From positions 39,693 to 103,692 of the forward strand of contig JARGOG010000008.1 in NCBI GenBank assembly GCA_029212785.1: a stretch of DNA of 64,000 nt, read 5' to 3'. Under the pieces are notes generated by a model that saw only the letters and a list, made by a program, of their open reading frames with translations, had not been told where the DNA came from and ran no database searches. Shown here in pieces: positions 30,521 through 38,526 of the stretch (its first letter is position 1; every line of letters starts with the position of its first letter). The DNA comes from Thalassobaculaceae bacterium. GTDB taxonomy: Bacteria > Pseudomonadota > Alphaproteobacteria > Thalassobaculales > Thalassobaculaceae. The translations under genes were made by a program, and so were the position numbers.

Positions 30521-31300
30521 CTAGAGGGTACCAGGGAACGAACCGCCATCGAGCAGGATGTTCTGGCCGGTCATGAAGCCGGCATGAACGCTGCACATGA
30601 AAGCACAGGTGGCACCGAACTCATCGGGCTCGCCGAAGCGGCCGGCCGGATTCTTGCCGGCCTGTTCGGCGGCATAATCCTCGAAGGTACGCCCCGCCTT
30701 CTCGGCCTGCAGGCGCAGATTGCCGTGCAGCCGGTCGGTGGCGAACGGCCCCGGCAGCAAGCCGTTGATCGTCACGTTGTGGCGCACCGTCTCACGGGCG
30801 ACACCGGCGACGAAGCCGGTCAGGCCGGCGCGGGCGCCGTTGGACAGGCCGAGATAGGAGATCGGCGCCTTTACCGCACCCGACGTGATGTTGACGATCC
30901 GGCCGAACTTGCGGTCGATCATGCCGTCGACGGTCGCCTTGATCAGCTCGATCGGGGTCAGCATGTTGGCGTTCACCGCCTTCTGCCAATCCTCGATCTC
31001 CCAGTCGCGGAAATTGCCCGGCGGCGGGCCACCGGCATTGTTCACCAGGATGTCGATGTCGCCGGCGGCGTCCAGCACCTGCTTGCGGCCTTCCGGCGTG
31101 GTGATGTCGCAAGCGACGGCGATCACGGTGGCGCCGGTCTGACGACGGATCTCGTCGGCGGTCGCGTCCAGGGTCTCCTGGGTGCGGGAGTTGATCACCA
31201 CGTCGACGCCGGCCTCAGCCAGCTTCATCGCGCAGGCCCGGCCCAGCCCCTTGCTGGCGGCGCAGACCACGGCCTTGCGGCCCTTGATTCCCAGATCCAT
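30521..31300 (-). CDS. SDR-family oxidoreductase with a non-canonical active site
   Basis: A 259-residue short-chain dehydrogenase/reductase related to 3-oxoacyl-ACP reductases. The cofactor loop CAASKGLGRACAM and the NNAGGPPPG motif are present. The usual YxxxK is not: after NITSGAVKAPISY the sequence runs LGLSNGARAGLTG, so no Lys follows the Tyr at the required distance. This LxxSNxxR version is found in a recognisable SDR subgroup of unknown chemistry. It sits between hdaA and ppk, an otherwise conserved neighbourhood, so it may be an insertion. The C-terminal GGSFPGTL fits the family end. Confidence 0.82.
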   Translation of the reverse strand: MDLGIKGRKAVVCAASKGLGRACAMKLAEAGVDVVINSRTQETLDATADEIRRQTGATVIAVACDITTPEGRKQVLDAAGDIDILVNNAGGPPPGNFRDWEIEDWQKAVNANMLTPIELIKATVDGMIDRKFGRIVNITSGAVKAPISYLGLSNGARAGLTGFVAGVARETVRHNVTINGLLPGPFATDRLHGNLRLQAEKAGRTFEDYAAEQAGKNPAGRFGEPDEFGATCAFMCSVHAGFMTGQNILLDGGSFPGTL

Positions 31301-31344
31301 TGCTTAAGTCTCCTCTCCTGTTCGGCATCGCTCTTTGAGCTGCT

Positions 31345-32067
31345 CTACGTTTCCTGCCCGTCGTCGTCCCCGATATCCTCGTCGGCCATCGCCAGACGCG
31401 CGACGCGCATCGAAATCTTCCCGTCCCCTTCCAGGGCCGCCCGGTCCATCCGGTCCGCCAGCCGCTCGGCCGCATCGAACGACCGTTCCATGCGGTTGAC
31501 CAGATACGCGATCACGTCGTCGCGCACCAGAACCTGACGGTCGGCGAAGTGCTTCGCCAGCACGCCCGCCAGCAACGCCTCGTCCGGCAGTCCGATGGTC
31601 GCAACCGGTAGGGTTGCCAGTCTGGATGCCAGGTCGGGGAGCGAAAACTCCAGCCTGGCCGGGGGAGTGCGCGACAGGATAACGAGCGAGCCGCTCCGCT
31701 CAACCACCATATTGAACAGATGGAACAGCGCCTGCTCGTCGACGCCTCCGTCCATCCGCTCGACCACCGCGCTCGACGCGGCGCCGAGCGCCTCGGGCAC
31801 GCCGTCAACGGTAAGGTCCGACGCGGCGATCAGGGCGGCACCGCTGGCGGTCTGCCAGACCGCGGCGAGATGGCTCTTGCCCGCCCCCGCCGGGCCGACG
31901 ATGGCCAGACCGCGGGCCGGCGCCGGCCAATCCGGCCAGCGGTCGATCCAGGCCGCCGCTTCGGCATTGGACGCACCGACCAGGAAATCGTCCCGGCCGA
32001 GTGCCGGCCGGTACCCGAGATCGAGGGCGAACTGTCGTTGGGCGGTGGTGTCAGTGCTTGTGGTCAT
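31345..32067 (-). CDS. hdaA: DnaA-related replication regulator HdaA
   Basis: A 240-residue AAA+ protein similar to the DnaA ATPase domain without the DNA-binding domain. The N-terminal QRQFALDL resembles the clamp-binding motif of Hda. Walker A is IVGPAGAGKSHLAAVW. The C-terminal lid has the sensor-2-like DAAERLADRMDRAAL. Hda/HdaA with the beta clamp stimulates ATP hydrolysis by DnaA after initiation. The ATG at 32067 overlaps the perM stop by 17 bases; an ATG-ATG at 32094 is an alternative start. The perM-hdaA pair is typical of alphaproteobacteria. Confidence 0.88.
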   Translation of the reverse strand: MTTSTDTTAQRQFALDLGYRPALGRDDFLVGASNAEAAAWIDRWPDWPAPARGLAIVGPAGAGKSHLAAVWQTASGAALIAASDLTVDGVPEALGAASSAVVERMDGGVDEQALFHLFNMVVERSGSLVILSRTPPARLEFSLPDLASRLATLPVATIGLPDEALLAGVLAKHFADRQVLVRDDVIAYLVNRMERSFDAAERLADRMDRAALEGDGKISMRVARLAMADEDIGDDDGQET

Positions 32068-33151
32068 CGAACTCGGCGCGGTCCGGGGCATCATCCGGCG
32101 GCGGGATGCCGTGCAGGTGCAACGGGCTGGCGAGATAGTGCTCCAACGCGAACCGCGTCAAGACGCCGATGACCGCGGCGATCGGCACGGCCAGCAGCAC
32201 GCCGAGAAATCCGAACAGCGCCCCACCGGCCAACAGGGCGAAGATCACCCAGACCGGGTGCAGCCCGACCGCCTCGCCGACCAGGTTCGGCGTGAGGAAG
32301 TTGCCTTCGATCACCTGACCGACAACGAAGATCGCGGCGACGATCGCCACCGGCTGCCAGGAATCGAACTGGGCGGCGGCCAGCCCGACACTGAGGATGG
32401 CGCCAAGCGTGGAGCCAACAAACGGCACGAAGGAGATCAGTCCGGCGAACAGCCCGATCACCAGCCCGAAATTCAGCCCGGCCAATGACAGGCCAATCGC
32501 GTAGAAGACCCCGAGGATCAGGCACACCGTGCCCTGGCCGCGCACAAAGGCGGCGAGGGTCTGGTCGATCGCCTGCATCTGCGCACGGATCGCCCCCGCC
32601 TGCTCGCGCGGCAGCCAGCCGTCGATCGACGCCACCATCTTGTCCCAGTCGCGCAGAAGGTAGAACGAGACGATCGGCGTGATCACCAGGATCGAGACGA
32701 CATTCGCCAGCCAGGCGCCGCCACTGAGCAGCTTGCCGAACAGGTTGCCGATCCAGGAAAGTGCGCTGCCCGCCAGATCCGGCAGCTTGTTGACCGCCGC
32801 CCCTTGGTCGAAGCCCGACATCAGCTCCTGCACCATCGGTCCGACCCGGCCGCGGATCAGTTCCACATAGCTCGGCACCGACTTGGCGAACTGTTCGACC
32901 TGGGTCTGCAGCAGCGGCAGCAGCAGCAGCAGGATGCCGATGGTCACGACGAAGAAGGTCAGCAGCACGATCGTCGTCGCCAGTGTCCGACCGACCTTCA
33001 CCCGCTCCAACCGGTCGACGACCGGGTCCAGCAGATAGGCGACCGCCATGCCGGCGACGAACGGCAGCAGGACGTCCCGCAGAACGTAGGTTGTCACCAG
33101 GAACGCCGCGAGGAAGAGCAGCCAGAAGATCTGACGATCGCGTCGGGTCAC
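32051..33151 (-). CDS. AI-2E-family membrane permease (PerM-like)
   Basis: A 366-residue AI-2E/PerM-family protein with about eight membrane helices: pairs near the N-terminus, a soluble amphipathic middle with VEQFAKSVPSY, and C-terminal helices around FVPFVGSTLGAIL and 'GNFLTPNLVGEAVGLHPVWVIFALL'. The PFVGS and LTPNLVG motifs are characteristic. Members include the Na+/H+ antiporter-like and AI-2 exporters; the substrate is unknown. The start is GTG. It lies 5 bases after the DUF2066 gene and overlaps hdaA. Confidence 0.88.
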   Translation of the reverse strand: MTRRDRQIFWLLFLAAFLVTTYVLRDVLLPFVAGMAVAYLLDPVVDRLERVKVGRTLATTIVLLTFFVVTIGILLLLLPLLQTQVEQFAKSVPSYVELIRGRVGPMVQELMSGFDQGAAVNKLPDLAGSALSWIGNLFGKLLSGGAWLANVVSILVITPIVSFYLLRDWDKMVASIDGWLPREQAGAIRAQMQAIDQTLAAFVRGQGTVCLILGVFYAIGLSLAGLNFGLVIGLFAGLISFVPFVGSTLGAILSVGLAAAQFDSWQPVAIVAAIFVVGQVIEGNFLTPNLVGEAVGLHPVWVIFALLAGGALFGFLGVLLAVPIAAVIGVLTRFALEHYLASPLHLHGIPPPDDAPDRAEFDDHKH

Positions 33152-33156
33152 GGCTG

Positions 33157-34419
33157 TTATCCGCTCGTCGGTGCGGTCAGCGGGGCAACGCCGCCCGGCG
33201 CCGGCGGCACCGTGCCCGGGGTACCGGACGGCGGTGCGCTGGAGGCCGGCGCGAGTGGCACGGTATATCCAGGCGCAGTTCCGGGCACGGTTCCAGGCGC
33301 GGTGACGCCGTCATCCGGCTTCGGGACCGGGATATCCTGGCCGCGTTGGATCAGCATGTAGTCGCCGGCCCCCGGCAGCAGGCGCATATTGCGCTGCTCG
33401 AGCGCCACGCGCAGTTGTTCGGCATCGCCGTTGACCCACAGGTCGACCAGCGCTTCGACTCGGGTCAGTTGGACGACGTCGTAGCGCGAGATGACCACCG
33501 TCTTTTCCAGCGCCTCGCGCACCGCGAGCCAGCGCCGCATGCTGTCGATCGGCACGGTCACCGTCACCCGGGACTCGAGTCCTCCGCGGATCAGGTTGTC
33601 CTGCTTCCAGGCGTCCTCGATCAGGTCGACGGTCCGCCGGACCGCGGCAACGTAGCGCGCGGCGTCACCGCCGCCGGCGTCGGCGGCGGGCGTCACCGTC
33701 TCGACCAGCGTGGTGCCGAACCCGCTCGGACCGATCCGCTCGACGGAGATTTCGACGGCACCGCCGGCGCGCGGCGTGGCCTCGACCACCACTGCGTCAC
33801 GGGCGCCGTACCGCTCGGCGATCCGACCGAGCGCCTTCTCGTCGCCGGAGGTCGCCTGGCCGGTGGTCAGGTCGCGGACATCGGCGATGTCGCCATAGGG
33901 CACGACGAACGGCACAAGGCCGGTCTCGATCGTCGTGTTGCTCCAAGCCGCGCGGAACGGGTTGCCCTCCTCCCACAGGATCGGCCCGCCGCCGCTGTCC
34001 AGCACAGGGATCACCAGTACCGGCAGGCTGCGGGTCTCGGCGAATTGTACGCCCGCCGACATCAGCAGGCTGCGCACCCGGCCGGGATCGAAGGAGTAGG
34101 TCATCGAGGCGATGTAACGGACGGCGGAGGTCCGTTCGTCGGCGACCTCGAAGCCTAGAGCCAGATTGGCGAGTTCGGAATCGGAACGCTGCGCCACGGC
34201 GCGGGCGGAACCGCCGGGCACCAGACGGGAGACCAGACGCTCGAACGCCTTGCGCCGGCCCTCGCGCACCGCCTGCTCACGGGCGGCGGACGGACCGTCC
34301 GCGGTCACGTCGACCGGAACGCCGCGCACGGTGTAGATGTCCTGGGCCGAGGCGCTGGTATCGCCGAATGACACGGCCAGAAGCACCAGCGAGGCGAGGA
34401 GGATGGAGCGATGGAGCAC
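33157..34419 (-). CDS. Exported DUF2066-family protein
   Basis: A 420-residue secreted protein of unknown role. The GTG at 34419, with GGGAAG five bases before it, gives a clean signal peptide (LHRSILLASLVLLAVSFGD...ASA). The next segment IYTVRGVPVDVTADGPSAAR and RRKAFERLVSRLVPG identify the DUF2066 family. The last 70 residues are a Pro/Gly/Thr-rich low-complexity tail with repeated PGTVPG-like units. The family is regularly found next to perM and hdaA and opposite purM, as here. A longer ORF reaching 34509 has a poor N-terminus. Confidence 0.72.
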   Translation of the reverse strand: MLHRSILLASLVLLAVSFGDTSASAQDIYTVRGVPVDVTADGPSAAREQAVREGRRKAFERLVSRLVPGGSARAVAQRSDSELANLALGFEVADERTSAVRYIASMTYSFDPGRVRSLLMSAGVQFAETRSLPVLVIPVLDSGGGPILWEEGNPFRAAWSNTTIETGLVPFVVPYGDIADVRDLTTGQATSGDEKALGRIAERYGARDAVVVEATPRAGGAVEISVERIGPSGFGTTLVETVTPAADAGGGDAARYVAAVRRTVDLIEDAWKQDNLIRGGLESRVTVTVPIDSMRRWLAVREALEKTVVISRYDVVQLTRVEALVDLWVNGDAEQLRVALEQRNMRLLPGAGDYMLIQRGQDIPVPKPDDGVTAPGTVPGTAPGYTVPLAPASSAPPSGTPGTVPPAPGGVAPLTAPTSG

Positions 34420-34542
34420 GATTGCTTCCCACTTGCCGCTTGCGGGGACCACGAGCGCCACGGCATAAACCGCGAACGCGGCGAAACGGTGGCGCCTGCC
34501 AACTGGCAACCGACACCGTCGCCCGCCTTATAGCCCAGCGCG

Positions 34543-35688
34543 GTGGAGGACACCATAACCGCCCCTAGCGACAGTTACTCAGGCGACTCCTCCGGCACGC
34601 CCGACGGCGCGACCGAGGGCGCACGCTCGAACACGCCCCTCACCTATCGGGACGCTGGTGTTGATATCGACGCGGGCGACGCCCTGGTCGAGGCCATCAA
34701 ACCGTTGGCCGCCTCGACCCGCCGCCCCGGCGCCAATGCCGATCTCGGCGGGTTCGGCGGCCTGTTCGACCTCAAGGCCGCCGGTTTCTCCGACCCGATC
34801 TTGGTCGCCGCGACCGACGGTGTGGGCACCAAGCTACGGGTGGCGATCGAGTCCGCCCGGCACGACACTGTCGGCATCGATCTGGTCGCCATGTGCGTGA
34901 ACGACCTGGTGGTCCAGGGCGCGGAGCCGTTGATGTTCCTCGACTACTACGCCACCGGGAAGCTGGAGATCGCGGTCGCCCGCGACGTGGTTTCCGGCAT
35001 CGCCGAGGGATGCCGCCAGGCCGGGTGCGGCCTGATCGGCGGCGAGACGGCCGAAATGCCGGGCATGTACGGCGACGGCGACTACGACCTCGCCGGATTC
35101 GCGGTCGGCGCCGTCGAGCGCGAGCGGGTGCTGGAGCGCGACCGGGTCGGTGACGGAGACATCGTGCTCGGCCTCGCCTCCTCCGGCGTGCATTCCAACG
35201 GCTATTCCCTGGTGCGCCGCGTCGTCGAGCGCACGGGCATCGCCTGGGACGCGCCGGCGCCGTTCGACACCACCAAGACCCTGGGCGAAGCGCTGATGGC
35301 GCCGACCCGGATCTATGTGAAGGCCTGCCTCGCGGCCCTGCTGACTGACGGCGTAAACGGCTTCGTCCACGTCACCGGCGGCGGGTTGGTCGAGAACCCG
35401 CCCCGGGTCTATGGCGATGGCCTCGCCATGCGGTTGGACGTCAAGGCCTGGACCCCGCCCGCGATCTTCCCTTGGCTCGCTCGCGAAGGCGGGATCGAGG
35501 GTCGCGAGATGCTGCGCACCTTCAACTGCGGCCTGGGCATGCTGGTGGTCGTGAAATCCGAGGCGGTCGAGGCGGTCGAGGCGGCGCTGCGCGAGCACGG
35601 CGAGGAACCGCTGCGGGTCGGCCGGGTCGAGACGCGCACCGGCGACGCGGTGATCTTCGACGGTCTCGATCAGACCTGGATGACCTGA
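34543..35688 (+). CDS. purM: Phosphoribosylformylglycinamidine cyclo-ligase
   Basis: A 381-residue AIR synthetase, fifth step of purine synthesis. Signature blocks are [41 protein letters not shown] and [18 protein letters not shown]. The first 30 residues before TYRDAGV are an extra Ser/Gly/Thr-rich tail. The only in-frame start is GTG at 34543, with a weak ribosome site. It diverges from the DUF2066 gene and overlaps purN by one base (TGATG). Confidence 0.95.
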   Translation: MEDTITAPSDSYSGDSSGTPDGATEGARSNTPLTYRDAGVDIDAGDALVEAIKPLAASTRRPGANADLGGFGGLFDLKAAGFSDPILVAATDGVGTKLRVAIESARHDTVGIDLVAMCVNDLVVQGAEPLMFLDYYATGKLEIAVARDVVSGIAEGCRQAGCGLIGGETAEMPGMYGDGDYDLAGFAVGAVERERVLERDRVGDGDIVLGLASSGVHSNGYSLVRRVVERTGIAWDAPAPFDTTKTLGEALMAPTRIYVKACLAALLTDGVNGFVHVTGGGLVENPPRVYGDGLAMRLDVKAWTPPAIFPWLAREGGIEGREMLRTFNCGLGMLVVVKSEAVEAVEAALREHGEEPLRVGRVETRTGDAVIFDGLDQTWMT

Positions 35689-36296
35689 TGGCCCGCACTC
35701 CCGTCGGCGTATTGATCTCCGGAGGCGGCAGCAACCTGCAGGCCCTGATCGACGCCGCCGCCGACCCCGCCTATCCGGCCGAGATCGTCCTGGTGATTTC
35801 CAATCGCGCCGACGCCTATGGGTTGGAACGCGCGGCCAAGGCCGGCATCGCCACCCGGGTGATCGATCACAAGGGCTTTGCCGAACGGGCGAGCTTCGAC
35901 GCCGAGCTTGACGCCGCATTGCGAGGTGCGGGCTGCGGGATCGTCTGCCTCGCCGGCTTCATGCGGGTCTTCACCCCCGGCTTCGTCGAGGGCTGGAGCG
36001 GGCGCATGCTGAACATCCACCCCTCCCTGCTGCCGTCCTTCAAGGGGCTGCACGTTCAGCGCCAGGCCTTGGAAGCGGGGGTCAAGATCGCCGGCTGCAC
36101 CGTCCATCTGGTCACCCCCGACCTGGATGACGGCCCGATCATAGAACAGGCGGCCGTGCCGGTGCTGGACGACGACGACGAGGCCACCCTCTCGGCTCGG
36201 ATTCTGGAGCAGGAGCACCGGATCTATCCCCGCGCGCTGGCCGCGCTGGCCGCCGGCCGCATCCGCATCGAGGGCCGTCGGGCGCGCTCAGCCTGA
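35688..36296 (+). CDS. purN: Phosphoribosylglycinamide formyltransferase
   Basis: A 202-residue GAR transformylase that uses 10-formyl-tetrahydrofolate. The start VGVLISGGGSNLQALIDAA, the catalytic region MLNIHPSLLPSFKGLHVQRQ (Asn and His) and LDDGPIIEQAAVPV with the catalytic Asp are all present. The A of its ATG is the last base of the purM stop, so the pair is coupled. Confidence 0.96.
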   Translation: MARTPVGVLISGGGSNLQALIDAAADPAYPAEIVLVISNRADAYGLERAAKAGIATRVIDHKGFAERASFDAELDAALRGAGCGIVCLAGFMRVFTPGFVEGWSGRMLNIHPSLLPSFKGLHVQRQALEAGVKIAGCTVHLVTPDLDDGPIIEQAAVPVLDDDDEATLSARILEQEHRIYPRALAALAAGRIRIEGRRARSA

Positions 36297-36396
36297 CGTT
36301 GCGGCTTACCGTCCATCATGGGCGAGGTTGACGGCTTGTTGCCCCGCAAATCCTGGGTCTAGACTTTCGGTTAACCAACAACCGGAGGCTCACCGC

Positions 36397-36996
36397 ATGC
36401 GCTCGCTCCCCACCGTCGCCCTTTCAGCTGCCGCGCTCGGCCTCTTGGCGACGCCGGCCCTCGCCCATACCGGCGGCGCACCGGCGGCGAGCGCGATCGC
36501 CGGCTTCCTGCACCCGCTGAGCGGCGTCGATCACGTGCTCACCATGATCTCCGTCGGCACCATGGCGGCCCTGGTCGGCGGCCGTGCGATGTGGAGCGTT
36601 CCGTCGGCCTTCATCGCCGTGATGTTGTTGGGCGCCATCGCCGGCGCGACCGGCATGGCGCTGCCGATGGTCGAACTGGGAATTGCCGTCTCCATCGTCG
36701 CCCTCGGGGTGGCGACGGCCTTCGGCCGTTCGGTTCCTGAAAGCGCCGCCGTCGCCATGGCGGTGGTCTTCGCGGCATTCCACGGCCACGCCCATGGCTC
36801 GGAGATCGGCATGACCACCTCGGCGGCGGAGTTCGGCGCCGGGTTCGTGGTCGCGACGGCCACGCTGCACGCAGCCGGACTCTTCGCCGCGAAGCTGCTG
36901 AGCCGCCAGTTCGCCGCGACCGGCACCGCGACGGTGCGTCTGGCCGGTGTCGGCGTCGCCGCGGTCGGTGTCGGCATGGTCGGCGCGATGCTCTGA
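36397..36996 (+). CDS. HupE/UreJ-family metal permease
   Basis: A 199-residue inner-membrane protein with a signal-like first helix ending in ALAHTGG and about six hydrophobic helices. The HPLSGVDHVLTM motif and the His-rich FHGHAHGSE are the HupE/UreJ hallmarks, thought to bind Ni2+ or Co2+ during uptake. No urease or hydrogenase gene is in the window, so the role may be general nickel or cobalt import. GGAGG precedes the ATG at 36397 by 8 bases. Confidence 0.85.
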   Translation: MRSLPTVALSAAALGLLATPALAHTGGAPAASAIAGFLHPLSGVDHVLTMISVGTMAALVGGRAMWSVPSAFIAVMLLGAIAGATGMALPMVELGIAVSIVALGVATAFGRSVPESAAVAMAVVFAAFHGHAHGSEIGMTTSAAEFGAGFVVATATLHAAGLFAAKLLSRQFAATGTATVRLAGVGVAAVGVGMVGAML

Positions 36997-37128
36997 GCGG
37001 GACGTTCCGGTGCGGGTGCCGCGGCATTTCACCTCCCGCGGGGGGCGCCAAGAGACTTTTCGCACCGCGCCGGTTCCCGTATAAACCCGTCAGAAGAACT
37101 CATCTGCGCCTGGGAGGGCATTGGAAGC

Positions 37129-37263
37129 ATGGCCGGCAACGATCAATTCGCCGATATGACCCGCGAACGCAAAGCGTTCTGGGAAGGCTTCATGAGCTTC
37201 ACGCTCTGGACCGGGATCGCCCTCACCATCCTCGTCGTGCTGATGGCGATCTTCATCGTCTGA
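37129..37263 (+). CDS. aa3-type cytochrome c oxidase subunit IV
   Basis: A 44-residue peptide with a charged N-terminal half (NDQFADMTRERKAFWEGFMS) and one membrane helix (FTLWTGIALTILVVLMAIFIV). It matches the bacterial aa3-oxidase subunit IV, a single-helix protein beside the catalytic subunits in alphaproteobacteria. It stands alone here, with its own strong terminator. Confidence 0.8.
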   Translation: MAGNDQFADMTRERKAFWEGFMSFTLWTGIALTILVVLMAIFIV

Positions 37264-37284
37264 CGGCAGTACCCGCCGAACGGA

Positions 37285-37315
37285 AAAGGGCCGGTCCGGG
37301 GGACCGGCCCTTTCT
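37285..37315. terminator. Strong bidirectional terminator between the oxidase subunit gene and ndk
   Basis: AAAGGGCCGGTCC and GGACCGGCCCTTT form a perfect 13-bp stem with a 3-base loop. On both strands it is flanked by A/T runs (TTT and TTTT), so it can end the small oxidase gene (+) and the ndk transcript (-). Confidence 0.85.
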
Positions 37316-37333
37316 ATGTTAATTCTTACCTGA

Positions 37334-37375
37334 CCGACTTCCTGGACGGCCCGCAGGGTCGATCCAGGAAGTCGG
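37334..37375. repeat. Second long inverted repeat upstream of the terminator on the ndk side
   Basis: CCGACTTCCTGGA and TCCAGGAAGTCGG are perfect 13-bp arms separated by 16 bases. It lies in the 3' untranslated part of ndk. It has no T-run, so it may protect or process the transcript 3' end rather than terminate it. Confidence 0.6.
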
Positions 37376-37401
37376 GATGGGGAGAAACGGAGTGAGCCCG
37401 A

Positions 37402-37824
37402 TCAGCCGACGATCTCGTTGCCGCTGAAGAACTGGGCGATCTCAAGCGCCGCCGTCTCGGCCGCATCGGAGCCATGCACCGAGTTTTCGCCGATCGACTT
37501 GGCGAAGGCCTTGCGGATCGTGCCCTCGGCGGCCTGCTCCGGGTTGGTGGCGCCCATGACGTCGCGATACTTCACGATGGCGTCCTCGCCTTCCAGCACC
37601 TGGACGACGACCGGGGCGGAGATCATGAAATCGACGAGCTCGCCGAAGAACGGCCGCTCCTTGTGGACGGCGTAGAAGGTCTCGGCCTGGCCGCGGGTCA
37701 TCTGGATCCGCTTCTGGGCGATGATGCGCAGACCCGCCTCTTCGATCTTGGCGTTGACGGCGCCGGTCAGGTTGCGCTCGGTGGCGTCCGGCTTGATGAT
37801 GGAGAAGGTGCGCTGGAGGGCCAT
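37402..37824 (-). CDS. ndk: Nucleoside diphosphate kinase
   Basis: A 140-residue NDK of exact family length, which equilibrates nucleoside di- and triphosphates. '[19 protein letters not shown]' opens the protein. The phospho-His is in ENSVHGSDA, and [14 protein letters not shown] is conserved. The ATG at 37824 is clear; a longer ORF to 37887 has no support. holC and putA lie downstream on the window but are read independently. Confidence 0.96.
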   Translation of the reverse strand: MALQRTFSIIKPDATERNLTGAVNAKIEEAGLRIIAQKRIQMTRGQAETFYAVHKERPFFGELVDFMISAPVVVQVLEGEDAIVKYRDVMGATNPEQAAEGTIRKAFAKSIGENSVHGSDAAETAALEIAQFFSGNEIVG

Positions 37825-37988
37825 GGCTCTCTCTTCCGTTGGCAGATGCGTTGAAGGAAACTGTGGGTTCCGAGCGGGGCAGATCACCCCGCCGGCACGC
37901 TCGCGGGCCTTATAGCGAGGCGGGTGCGGGGCGGCAAGCGCCGCAGAGACTCGGATTCGGGGATCGGCAACGGGGGGGCCGAGTCCGA

Positions 37989-38438
37989 CTACCCCGCCTT
38001 CTCCCAGCCGCCATTGTCCTTCTGCCGCCAGTAGGTCAGCGCGTGGCCGGCGTCCTTGGCCGCCTTCCAGCGCACCCGGGCTGCCGCCACCGCCTGATCG
38101 TCGCGGCCGTCGAACAGGTCGAACACCCGCTTGAAGCTGTCCAGGTCCGACGCCTCCACCCCTTCGGCCAGGAACAGGAAGGCCGCCCCGTTCGGGTTCT
38201 CCTCCCGGTCGGTCAGCCAGACCGGCTGCAGGTCCGCCTCGCCGTCCTTCTCAGCCCCGTGCGGCAGCCAGGAGCGCTCCTCATAGGTCCACAGCTGGCC
38301 GTTGACCGCCTGCACCCGCTCCGGCGAGGCAAACCGAACCACGGCGCGCTCGCCGGTTTCCAACGTCTTCTCCAGCAGCTTCGGCAGCGCCCGGTCGAGC
38401 GCCGTCGCGGTCAGGTGATAGAAGCCGATTTCAGTCAC
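37989..38438 (-). CDS. holC: DNA polymerase III subunit chi
   Basis: A 149-residue chi subunit, which links the clamp loader to SSB. It begins [20 protein letters not shown], followed by [20 protein letters not shown] and the conserved [12 protein letters not shown]. The C-terminal [19 protein letters not shown] is typical. The start is a GTG at 38438 with GGAGA about 10 bases before it; the ORF continues upstream without support. It diverges from putA. Confidence 0.9.
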   Translation of the reverse strand: MTEIGFYHLTATALDRALPKLLEKTLETGERAVVRFASPERVQAVNGQLWTYEERSWLPHGAEKDGEADLQPVWLTDREENPNGAAFLFLAEGVEASDLDSFKRVFDLFDGRDDQAVAAARVRWKAAKDAGHALTYWRQKDNGGWEKAG

Positions 38439-38526
38439 GGACGGGCGATCTCCGGATAATCTCACAAGCAATGACGGCCACAGTGCGAGCGTGTAGGTTT
38501 TGCCGATCCCCATACCGGAGACGGCC

